DNA of 64,000 nucleotides. Origin: Watersipora subatra (lineage: Eukaryota; Bryozoa; Gymnolaemata; Cheilostomatida; Watersiporidae). The translations under genes and the position numbers were made by a program. Each line of letters starts with the position of its first letter. The stretch's first letter is position 1. The stretch spans positions 41,944,072 to 42,008,071 of the forward strand of contig NC_088714.1 in assembly GCF_963576615.1 (NCBI RefSeq), in the 5' to 3' direction. Positions 58,201 to 64,000 of this stretch are shown here, piece by piece. The notes beneath the pieces were generated by a model. That model made no database searches, was not told the DNA's origin, and saw only the letters and a program-made list of their open reading frames with translations.

Positions 58201-61200
58201 ACCAACTTGAATTATTTGTGTATTAATATTTTCTTAAAAATCTGTTTTCTTTATTAGTTAGGTGCCGCTAAAGTGAGACAACTCATACAGTATTATAAGC
58301 TAACATAAATCTAGCCGTACCAGACCAATAAAGGGCAAGAGGTAATTACTAATCTTTTTTATAATTTCTTATCGCATTCACAAATTCTTGCCGATTTTCA
58401 CGAATTTTGCTCATAATATTGTGACTTTTATTTTAGCTTTCACAGTGCATACCAAGTATGGGCACATATAATAAAATAACCCATTCAACCTCAAAGAATT
58501 GCGTCTAGTCCTATCGCACCCGTAGACGCATACCCTTACTTATAACCTGGTACAGCTATAATATCGTTGAACATGTACTATGGCCTTCGATATAAAAATG
58601 ATTATTTCAGATCTCTACTTTATATTGAGCATATACTGTATTTCAATAAGCTCTCGTTTTCTGTTTTCGTCTTTTTCATTCCTCAGGCTGTAAGCTATTC
58701 CTCTAGTTTCATGTATCAACTCTGACTATTTCAACAAAACGAATAATAATACTGGTATGAGACATGAGAAACTTTTTTACCAACCAGCCGGAAGTAATCC
58801 AGTAATTAGATCCACATATTCGCTGTGAGATCAAGATCCCAATTGGCAACGACTGGTCTATTTCACCAAATAAAACAGTATACCTAGAGTTCTGTTTCTA
58901 TAATAATATCTACACTAACACCTGATGACATATACTGTATGTTGGATAAATAGAGAATAATGTATTAAAGGAAAAGTCTACATGCATATGTAGATAATAG
59001 AGCTATCATAGTGTGAGATAGATAATAGAGCTATCATAGTGTAAGAGTTCGATGAAAAGGAATGACAAACCAATTGTGCAACTGCACACACTGATTAAGT
59101 GTACAATTGTACAACTGCACCCACTGATTAACTGTACAATTGTACAACTGCACACACACCTGTCTTCAATTCAGTTTCTTTATCACCAGATGTTGAATAC
59201 TTTTTACCGCTATAAATATTGTCAGCTCCATCTGGCAAAAGACGATCAGATTGAGGCTCCGGTGCTTGTAGATAGTTATGTACATACTGCCATAAGGTGC
59301 CCCCTGAGAACAAATATAGTCCTGAGTAAATAACTACTGAGATGTGCGCAGATATGCCAGTTGATTTAATACCAACACTGTCCTGCACCAAAATATGTAA
59401 TTTACATAAATCATCCGGTATATAAGACTACATGCTATATTAAGTAGACTACAACTTAATGCTTTAAATTCCTCGATGTTACCATAATGTCAGAAGAAAT
59501 GATTAGAACCAGCATAAAATATATTATTTACTAACTCAGTGCTGTATTTTAAAAACTAATTTTGATGCAGTCAAACATTTGCCAAAATTTATGTCACTTG
59601 CCAAAAAATTCCGTTTAGAGTCAAAGTTTGACTGTATTCACGATTGGCATTAAGATGTTCATTTGGATCACTTGACCATGGCGTGAAAACATGAGATTAA
59701 TCATACCATTAATAATTAGGTGATAATTTAATGATAATCTATCAAATGCTATAAATATATATTCATGAACAAGTGACATAAATGAATCATTATAGTTGTA
59801 TGACATTCAGAAACAAAAATTAACATTTTCAAAACAAAAATATTTGCATTGTTTGCTCGGATGGCTGCGTTCTGATTGTCGCTTAAGTCAATACCTTCCA
59901 CAATGTTTTCTGACCTCACCTCTTCTTCTGCACTGCTGAACTAGTCGATATTAGCGTCCAAATAATATTTTGGCAAAGCAAAACTTTTACGCGTGGCATT
60001 TATCACAAATGCAACACGTAAAAGTTTTGTTCGCTAAACGTAACCTTTGACCTAAAACTAGTCGTTAATCTACCATTGTAAATGTAAACCAGTTTTTAAA
60101 TATGTGTACTACAAAGTATCAAGACCGCGTTAAACAAGAAACTACTATTAGCCTGAGACAGGTATTAATTTTTTCTATGGTATTGCTTTCAAAGTTTTAA
60201 CGAAAAAAAGCGAAAAGCTTTGGAGTTTGACAACGAGAGAATTGATTGTTATTGATGTAAACAATTCATCCCACGACCAAACACGAGCGAATTGATTGTT
60301 TGGGAGCTTTATAATAAATGCATATGCACACACAACTCCCGAAAAATTATCCGTCAACGGCCGTTACCAAACCCTTGTACCAAAATCCCATCAAAAAGTT
60401 TAACCATTTTTATGTAGAGTCGTTCAAGTATAATAATGATACAAAACACATATAAACATACTTAAATATGTTACCAAGTCTTTGAAAAGTTGATGCAATA
60501 TCCTAAAACTAACCCATCTGATTGGATTATACATTAATAGACAGATTAATTTGGCCTAAAATCGCAATAAAAACTTGACAAGCCTTTTTTAATCAAAATT
60601 AAGACCGACCAACGAAATGCCGATAAGGCCGTGCGACAGAGAGTAGAACCATTAAGTCGTGCGCATTTCACGAGAAAAATGTGCACATCTCACCATCTAT
60701 GGCATTGCCAATTGCCGAATGTTTCTGTAATTAATGTAGAAGTACTGAAAAGTAATCGTTTCTTTTTTGCCGATTCTACCGGACTCTGACATTTTGGACA
60801 CTTATAATGAGTACTTTGGAATTCCAACTGATGTCCAAAGCAGTGAAAGTAAAGGAAATGACGATGATATTTTTCTAACGATTCTTATAAGATTATTACA
60901 ATATTTAATTGTAAGAATAGTTATTCGATTTTATAAGATTATTATGAGATTTAGTTATAAGAATAATCATTCGAATTTACAAGATCGAAGTATATAGTGA
61001 CCGATGGTGTGCAATATGCTACTGTTATTATTTTTCTAAAGATTTTGTTGATGATACTACGGCTGTGCCCAATATCGTGGTACTGCCAAGCTGTTTTTAA
61101 TATCTGCAAAAATAATATAGATAGATATAGAGATATACATCTATTTCTACGACAAACAGCTAAAATCTGTTTGGATTTTTAAATTCAGCATAATTTTTTA

Positions 61201-63380
61201 GATATAAATACAGAAATCTAGATGAATATCACAACCTCTTGATATTGGTTGCTATGACCAATGATATACAGCCCCCAGCCTGTGTATATTATATTACACA
61301 GCAGTTTGCCATTTTACTTCTAATATTGCATTTCTCCTATTGCAGGGAGAGATATAAACATATAATATTTTCCTTTCATTATTGCTGTTTGTTGTACATA
61401 ATAACACCCAGTACATTACAGCTACCATTGCAGCTACCATTGCAGTTCTCCTATTGCACTGCAGTGCCATTTGACTGCTAATATTGCATTTCTCAACCGG
61501 CAGTAACCTTTCTTTTTCCATTATCACTTTGGTCGAGGGCTGTATGACAGGGGAATTTCTAGCCATTAATACGGTTTTTTTACACTTTTCTACTGATCGC
61601 TTGATATTATGGGTTCAAAACATCAAAGATTGTCAAGGTGACGGTCAAATGGAGGTGGCGTTCAAATGGTGGGTGGTGCTGTTTTTCAGCCCTTTTCTCA
61701 TAGCAGCGGTTAAATAGAGGTGGGGTTCAAATAGAGGTGGTGCTCAAATAATGCTGGCGTTCAAATAGAGGTGGCATTCGATTAGAGGTTTCCTGGTATG
61801 TGGACAAGCTAAGAGAAAGGGCATACACTGTGATCTTTAGAGCCCTGCATTTCTTAGGCCTCAGATTGATGCTGTCTGTAAAGCCTGGCTCAGATCAATG
61901 CCTGTCGTACGTGACGTGCTGCGGCATGCTATGCAAGACTATGCAGGTGTGCGGTTCATGTGAACAAAATAGCTATGAAATCGCAGAATGATGCAAGTAA
62001 ATCCTGCGTGCATTCCACAAGAGCATTGTCCTGCGCGGTTGTGCGTAGTCGTGGGATCAATACGCTAAGATTGATGTGAATCGAGTGCGCAGCATAATCT
62101 CAGACTCATTATGTGTCTTGCCAGTAGAAAGTAAACCGAGATTGTACAGCTATCAATTGCGCCAGTGACAACATTTCTTTTCATAGGATGTAATAGTTGT
62201 GTCAGTCTACAATTTCATAGTTATTTGTTTCACATCAATCACACGCCTACGTGAGCTTGCATAGCAGAGCGCAACACTTCACACGCCATACATATGACAT
62301 TGGTCTAAAAAAGTTCAAAATGCGATGCAACTTGGCAGTGACAAAAATAAATTTAAAAAAACTATCTTTTGGTAGCGTTCTCAACGATGCAACTACAAAA
62401 AGCAATGAAGTATTTATTACAATCATAATTTATGAGATGCCGTTATAAAAAAAAACAAACCTTGCGCATATTCTAGAAGTAAATAGATCGTTGACTCCGT
62501 TTCAAAGTACCGCTTGAGCTTGACAGTACGAGCGCACTTAGTTGGTACAACTTGGGTCGACCAGGCTCGATCCATCACTTGAGCATTCTTCTGAAGAACC
62601 TTTTATAGAAATGAAATAACAAGATTCATTTCTGACAGTGGCTAGTGAACTACGGAATGTACTCATGCAATGCTCAATCATCTAGTACACAACTCTACTT
62701 TAATACAGCTGCTGTTTATTGCTCAATTAGTTCATAAAATAGTTCATTAGGTTACAAAAAGACAAAGATATATAAGCCATAAAACAATCATTGTCAAAAC
62801 TTAAAACAAGTTCAAGATGTGTTCACTTCATCTCACTGACCATCTCAAAAGTTCAGCAGATTGTAAAATGATCAACACTAGCGATCCCAACTATACTCAA
62901 GTATAATTAGAAGGTAAGTACAAAATATTCGTGTACTAATGCAGTGCCTGGCGTTGCAGGGTATTAAAAATCAGCTTATAAACAGTGACATATAAACTGC
63001 CACTTGCCGTTAGCCTGGCACATTGTCAATGGCTGATTTGAGTAAGCTAGTAATAAAGAGCCGTGAGAGCAAGCATAAAATTACGCTGCGCCAAAAATAA
63101 AGCAATATTTTCACTCACATAGCGACATATATTGCCCAATGAATACATCGATCTCGCGTAGTTCAATGGTTTAGCATATCGTTTGGAGAATGGGAGGTTC
63201 CGAGATCAAATCTTCTGCGATACCAATTTTTCATTCCAATATTTTAATAGCTATAGCTGGACAAACCGAATCACACACAAACTTTGAGATTTAAAAAGAA
63301 GAAATAATCACCTTGACAACGGAAGTCTCTTCAGTAAGTTTATCAAGCACGAGCATGTTGCCTCCAATCAGCCCAAGTAC
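43128..63380 (-). CDS. RPS6KC1: RPS6KC1/RPS6KL1-like kinase-domain protein, C-terminal nine exons (5' end outside window)
   Basis: Model on the minus strand, 5' to 3': 63380-63312, 62599-62461, 59303-59208, 56893-56753, 56166-56047, 54021-53793, 49290-49163, 43933-43755, 43229-43128. Total 1203 nt (400 codons plus stop), and every junction keeps phase. Motifs in order: EVLG-like start VLGLIGGNMLVLDK, VVK (beta-3 Lys), YLLLEYAQGGTLWQYV, a long Ser-rich insert, LPESCVQRWAAELLLAIDELH, DLKPDNLLLDSRGHIVLTYF, VSPE, KASDYWSFGVLLYELLAGVSL, LLRCNPRERLG, HPFF. The LTYF in place of DFG, the HPRGITSHT segment and the short tail resemble RPS6KC1 (RPK118, a PX/MIT protein on endosomes). PX and MIT exons would lie beyond 64000. 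The missing DFG Asp suggests a pseudokinase. RPS6KL1 is the alternative name. Confidence 0.85.
43330..43735. repeat. Minisatellite in the last intron of the RPS6KC1-like gene, 39-bp unit
   Basis: About ten units containing ACACAACAGTCACACATATA and CAATAGTTAACACGGTGTA. It begins about 20 bp from the donor of the exon at 43755-43933. Unit length varies near the right end (TATATATA insertion). Confidence 0.93.
43755..43933 (-). CDS. RPS6KC1: RPS6KC1-like exon: kinase C-lobe (helix F)
   Basis: Acceptor GTGATACAG, then ARLPGGMCKASDYWSFGVLL, YELLAGVSL, HPRGITSHT and LSTEADHLLKQ. The donor CAG|GTCAGG is phase 0. The first two bases (AG) complete the Glu of VSPE with the G from the previous exon, which restores the conserved Pro-Glu of the APE motif. 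Confidence 0.92.
43934..44446. other. Intron of the RPS6KC1-like gene
   Basis: Unique AT-rich sequence; nothing recognised. Confidence 0.4.
44455..45116. mobile_element. Non-autonomous long-TIR element with 9-bp target-site duplication (Mutator-like)
   Basis: TIRs of about 208 bp (44455-44663 and 44908-45116) begin TAGCCTGTCTTGACAAACTG and match at well over 90% by eye. They are flanked by identical 9-bp direct repeats CTGTGGGGG (44446-44454 and 45117-45125). Long TIRs plus a 9-bp duplication are typical of Mutator-like elements. The 240-bp centre is A-rich and non-coding. Each TIR contains the same frame on opposite strands (TNCCFCGVVPRRAGEQQQ), which is a by-product of the repeat. Confidence 0.85.
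45126..45412. repeat. Minisatellite, 24-bp unit (GTAATATAAGCCATCCTAGA)
   Basis: About 12 units of GGGGTAATATAAGCCATCCTAGAT type, with TAACATAAACTATCCT variants. It starts directly at the target-site duplication of the preceding element. Confidence 0.92.
45413..45938. other. Intron of the RPS6KC1-like gene
   Basis: Nothing recognised. Confidence 0.4.
45939..46775. repeat. Minisatellite, 15-bp unit (AACCTAATAGGAGTG)
   Basis: About 55 copies of AACCTAATAGGAGTG, AACCTGATAGGAGTG or AACCCGATAGGAGTG. A few 17-bp units at the left carry an extra TG. The three unit types alternate in patterns that recur, suggesting block duplication. Long open frames on both strands (RFTPI, NLIGV, PNRSE repeats) follow from the 15-bp period. 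Confidence 0.96.
46776..47130. other. Intron of the RPS6KC1-like gene
   Basis: Nothing recognised. Confidence 0.4.
47133..47840. mobile_element. Non-autonomous pogo/Tc1-like element with TA target duplication
   Basis: The termini CAGTGCACCC (47133-47142) and GGGTGCACTG (47831-47840) are perfect inverted repeats flanked by TA on both sides (47131-47132 and 47841-47842). TA duplication and a CAGTG start fit the Tc1/mariner superfamily, pogo branch. The right sub-terminal region (AACTCAG, GTTATACGG-type when inverted) is poorly matched on the left. About 708 bp, with no transposase. Confidence 0.75.
47843..48694. other. Intron of the RPS6KC1-like gene
   Basis: Unique sequence. Open frames at 48060-48296 and elsewhere have no motif. 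Confidence 0.4.
48695..49162. repeat. Minisatellite carrying the adjacent 5' splice site, 22-23-bp unit
   Basis: About 20 units of ACCTACACGCTAGGTACAAG plus TT or ATT. Read on the minus (gene) strand each unit is TAGGTAATCTTGTACC or TAGGTAACTTGTACC, followed by TAGCGTG. The intron itself starts GTAATCTTGTACC directly after exon end CCAG at 49163. The array therefore repeats the first bases of the intron, including the GT donor. Confidence 0.95.
49163..49290 (-). CDS. RPS6KC1: RPS6KC1-like exon: catalytic loop and activation segment
   Basis: Acceptor CATTCAATAG, then G GAC CTT AAA. It encodes DLKPDNLLLDSRGHIVLTYF, CQWPGVARDILGKSAHHLY and VSP plus the G of Glu. The catalytic-loop Asp is present. 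The magnesium-binding DFG is replaced by TYF, as in RPS6KC1 of vertebrates (recalled, not searched). Donor CACCAG|GTAATC, phase 1. Confidence 0.92.
49291..49739. other. Intron of the RPS6KC1-like gene
   Basis: AT-rich, nothing recognised. Confidence 0.4.
49740..51975. repeat. Long minisatellite, 24-bp unit (ATTATCAATTATATCAGTAG), about 93 copies
   Basis: The unit is ATTATCAATTATATCAGTAGTAGG, with AAG, CGG, ACT and ACA variants. Rare variants recur in the same order. A segment with GTACGATTAACAATTATTTC occurs at about 50088 and 50705 (617 bp apart). One with a truncated unit, GATTATATCAGTGGTAAG, occurs at 50261 and 51094 (833 bp apart). This shows higher-order duplication. Both strands are open for about 300 codons (ISVVGLSI and TTDIIDNP repeats), which is not coding. 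Confidence 0.97.
52056..52475. repeat. MITE family A, diverged copy
   Basis: The arm starting near TTTTTGATGTTTGAGGTGAT contains GACTGCCAGGATGTTTCA and is matched inverted at about 52395-52475 (TGAAACATCCTGGCACCCAG). An extra internal arm lies near 52275-52340. Same family as 34452-34950. Confidence 0.8.
52508..52722. repeat. Minisatellite, perfect 24-bp unit, nine copies
   Basis: Nine consecutive copies of TTTAAACCTCCCTCTACGGA plus AGTC without a single difference that I can see. It lies just past a MITE copy. Perfect identity contrasts with every other array here and points to very recent expansion or an assembly effect. Confidence 0.96.
52723..53792. other. Intron of the RPS6KC1-like gene
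   Basis: Unique AT-rich sequence, nothing recognised. Confidence 0.4.
53793..54021 (-). CDS. RPS6KC1: RPS6KC1-like exon: Ser/Arg-rich insert and helix E
   Basis: Acceptor GCACATTTTAG, then TG TCT CTT. It encodes SLRRSNSSKSRSASVERASD, a low-complexity insert with likely basophilic phosphosites (RRSNS, RSASVE), then RPYLPESCVQRWAAELLLAI and DELHHTGLI, ending LG(G). The donor CTCGG|GTTAGT is phase 2. Joined to the next exon the catalytic loop reads L-G-D rather than the usual R-D. Confidence 0.88.
54037..54590. repeat. Minisatellite close to a splice acceptor, about 16-bp unit (GACTGTGACTAGAGAGT)
   Basis: About 34 units of TGACTGTGACTAGAGAG or TGACTGTGACTATAGAG. On the gene strand it ends about 10 bases before the TTTTAG acceptor of the exon at 53793-54021, so it occupies the branch-point and pyrimidine-tract region. 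Confidence 0.94.
54591..54944. other. Intron of the RPS6KC1-like gene
   Basis: A CTAGCTAGAT/TAGCTAGCTAAG-rich stretch lies near 54650-54760. Nothing else. Confidence 0.4.
54945..55045 (+). repeat. MITE family A, single-arm fragment
   Basis: GGTGATCTGACTGCCAGGAT, then GTTTCAAGATTAAAA and a diverged tail matching the arm at 52070-52150. No partner arm nearby. Confidence 0.75.
55046..56046. other. Intron of the RPS6KC1-like gene
   Basis: Nothing recognised. Confidence 0.4.
56047..56166 (-). CDS. RPS6KC1: RPS6KC1-like exon: linker insert
   Basis: Acceptor TTGTTATGTCAG, then AAMPQISPQAPASDDVFCAE, ANRGLASSGDSCEHPATRR and A, which with TG from the next exon makes Met. Donor AGAA|GTAAGT. No motif: the assignment rests on phase, strand and the good splice sites. 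Confidence 0.7.
56539..56614 (-). tRNA. tRNA-like sequence, probably a tRNA pseudogene or SINE head
   Basis: 76 nt on the minus strand with matching ends GCAGTAG/CTACTG, an A-box-like TGGCCTAGTGGTCTAGAG, an ACCTG/CAGGT anticodon stem with a 7-nt loop TAAACAA, and a B-box-like GAGTTCAATTC. The loop lacks the usual T at position 33 and the T-stem pairs poorly, so I doubt it is a functional tRNA. It lies in an intron of the RPS6KC1-like gene, same strand. Confidence 0.5.
56753..56893 (-). CDS. RPS6KC1: RPS6KC1-like exon: linker insert with acidic Ser-rich segment
   Basis: Acceptor TTCTTCTCTAG, then GG GTG GAT CAC. It encodes VDHVAAALAQDECSENYRKV, VLGIDSPSLSGSNTGSINE and MESPDMQ, and ends G|GTATAT. 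It is part of the long insert between the N-lobe and helix E, a feature known for RPS6KC1. Confidence 0.75.
56894..57427. other. Intron of the RPS6KC1-like gene
   Basis: Nothing recognised. Confidence 0.4.
57428..57487. repeat. Two mutually exclusive hairpins sharing one arm
   Basis: Hairpin 1 is AGCTCACTAGTCAT (57428-57441) with its complement at 57446-57459. Hairpin 2 is ACTAGTGAGCTGTATTCT (57449-57466) with its complement at 57470-57487. Both stems are perfect (14 and 18 bp) and both use 57449-57459, so only one can form at a time. Confidence 0.9.
57488..59050. other. Intron of the RPS6KC1-like gene
   Basis: A weak repetition of GACCTAGAT(A/G)(G/T)C(A/G)TCATTA words lies at about 57660-57750. 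Nothing else recognised. Confidence 0.4.
59066..59155. repeat. Short tandem repeat around CAATTGTACAACTGCAC
   Basis: Three partial copies of a unit with ACTGTACAATTGTACAACTG and CACCCACTGATTA. It lies within 60 bp of the donor of the next RPS6KC1-like exon. Confidence 0.75.
59208..59303 (-). CDS. RPS6KC1: RPS6KC1-like exon: kinase hinge and helix D
   Basis: Acceptor TTTGTTCTCAG, then GG GGC ACC TTA TGG. It encodes GTLWQYVHNYLQAPEPQSDR and LLPDGADNIYS. The sequence GGTLW after the hinge corresponds to the GGxLW of RPS6KC1. Donor AGCG|GTAAAA, phase 1. Confidence 0.88.
59304..59974. other. Intron of the RPS6KC1-like gene
   Basis: Nothing recognised. Confidence 0.4.
59975..60041. repeat. Hairpin with about 30-bp arms
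   Basis: CAAAACTTTTACGCGTGGCA pairs with its near-complement TGCAACACGTAAAAGTTTTG around a loop ATCAC. Only a few mismatches. Confidence 0.75.
60042..61544. other. Intron of the RPS6KC1-like gene
   Basis: GAATTGATTGTT is duplicated at about 60239 and 60298. ATTGCATTTCTC(C/A) words repeat near 61325 and 61485. No gene. Confidence 0.4.
61545..61800 (-). repeat. Dispersed repeat with CCACCTCTATTTGAACGC motifs, second copy
   Basis: Inverted relative to 33395-33645: on the minus strand it reads GGAAACCTCTAATCGAATGC, several CACCTCTATTTGAAC blocks and GATCAGTAGAAAAGTGT. The two copies are diverged. Confidence 0.7.
61801..62460. other. Intron of the RPS6KC1-like gene
   Basis: Nothing recognised. 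Confidence 0.4.
62461..62599 (-). CDS. RPS6KC1: RPS6KC1-like exon: kinase N-lobe
   Basis: Acceptor TTCTATAAAAG, then VLQKNAQVMDRAWSTQVVPT, KCARTVKLKRYFETESTIY and LLLEYAQ, with donor CAAG|GTTTGT (phase 1). The STIYLLLEYA strand leads into the hinge. Joined to the next exon it gives EYAQGGTLW, a clean hinge sequence. Confidence 0.88.
62937..63295 (+). repeat. Dispersed repeat with tRNA-like segment
   Basis: Same family as 13968-14366: GCCTGGCGTTGCAGGGTATT at the 5' end, TAGTTCAATGGTTTAGCA (A-box-like) and GGTTCCGAGATCAAATC (B-box-like) at about 63160-63225, then ATAGCTATAGCTGGACA and ACTTTGAGATTTA. It sits between two exons of the RPS6KC1-like gene, in the opposite orientation. Confidence 0.78.
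63312..63380 (-). CDS. RPS6KC1: RPS6KC1-like exon: start of the kinase domain
   Basis: Acceptor TATGTGGCAG, then VLGLIGGNMLVLDKLTEETS and VVK, with donor CAAG|GTGATT, phase 0 at both ends (23 codons). The family has a VLG...V(L/M)D...T...K pattern here. The Gly-rich loop is degenerate. Upstream exons are outside the window. Confidence 0.85.
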
Positions 63381-64000
63381 CTGCCACATAGATATAACAG
63401 TCAGCATAGGCATGCTTCGTGATTGCTAATATATTTCAGCATTCTTATCAACATCTTTTGGATTGAAAGACAATTACCAATTTGTCAAGCTAATGAATTT
63501 GCAAATTAAGAAAATTGAACAGAATAGGAAGAAGTGCACTACAAAAGCTTTCAATTACTGTACAGATTTAAAACAACTTAAACCTTGGAAAACAAAATAC
63601 AAACATAACTCGACATATGAATCCCCTAACATGCGAGAAACTTGGGATGTAAGCTAAATTTTGAGCAAAATTTACCTTGAGATATGAGACAAATTTGAGA
63701 TACAAGCATATAAGGGCATATAAGAACGTGAGAGCATACTTGTATGCCTTTTACATATACAATGTATGTATGAAAGAGGCCACTTTGGAGAACAGCATAG
63801 CTCAGCCATTCTCGTCGGATCATTTTAAAAAAGTTTCAAAAAGACTGGCTAAAACTGAAAGCAAGGCAAAAAGCGCCAAACCGGAGAAATATATTATAAA
63901 TAAAAACGAAAACCAAATCAGAATTAAGATTATTCACACCGCAGTTAGCCACCACAGTCTGTATTGAAGGTACATTAAAGATGTGGTTGCGTCAAAAAGG
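63381..64000. other. Intron or 5' part of the RPS6KC1-like gene, no further exon recognised
   Basis: No minus-strand exon that I can join in phase. A plus-strand Lys-rich frame at about 63677-63967 has no recognisable motif. Confidence 0.35.

Noticed and set aside
61294-61566. 90-codon minus-strand frame inside the RPS6KC1-like gene considered as an extra exon
   Set aside because: The flanking exons at 62461 and 59303 join in phase without it (EYAQ-G-GTLW), and it overlaps a dispersed repeat.

Overview
This window looks like nuclear DNA from an invertebrate animal. It is AT-rich and has GT-AG introns of up to 11 kb. All three genes I recognise are animal gene families: a GT10 fucosyltransferase, a type II regulatory subunit of protein kinase A (PKA), and an RPS6KC1/RPS6KL1-like kinase-domain protein. 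Mini-exons, short dispersed inverted-repeat elements and many minisatellites fit a lophotrochozoan such as a mollusc or bryozoan, but that placement is inference. The reconstructed coding exons add up to about 3.7 kb (roughly 6%). Summing the tandem arrays listed here gives about 14 kb (roughly a fifth of the window).

Layout. (1) 1-5.4 kb: no gene, one inverted repeat, one 22-bp minisatellite and a foldback element. (2) 5.5-19.9 kb, + strand: a GT10 fucosyltransferase in three phase-compatible exons (type II membrane-anchor exon, a large catalytic exon, a short Cys-rich last exon). Its first intron holds foldback elements, three consecutive near-perfect palindromes and several arrays. (3) 20-26.8 kb: repeat-dominated, no gene. 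(4) 26.9-39.2 kb, + strand: a complete PKA type II regulatory subunit in six exons whose phases all agree, giving 377 residues. (5) 39.2-43.1 kb: dispersed repeats and a 53-bp array. (6) 43.1-63.4 kb, - strand: the last nine exons (400 codons, phases all agree) of an RPS6KC1/RPS6KL1-like gene. Its 5' part lies beyond position 64000. Its introns are crowded with minisatellites, a long-TIR element with a 9-bp target duplication, a pogo-like element and a tRNA-like sequence.

The genes do not form an operon or an evident pathway. The PKA subunit and the RPS6KC1-like protein are both signalling proteins, converge tail to tail, and are 4 kb apart. I see no new multi-gene system. The most unusual signal is that several minisatellites touch splice sites. 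In two cases the repeat unit carries the splice-site sequence itself (acceptor of PKA exon 2; donor of the RPS6KC1-like exon at 49163-49290). All exon boundaries come from reading codons, GT/AG sites and phase; nothing was aligned or searched.
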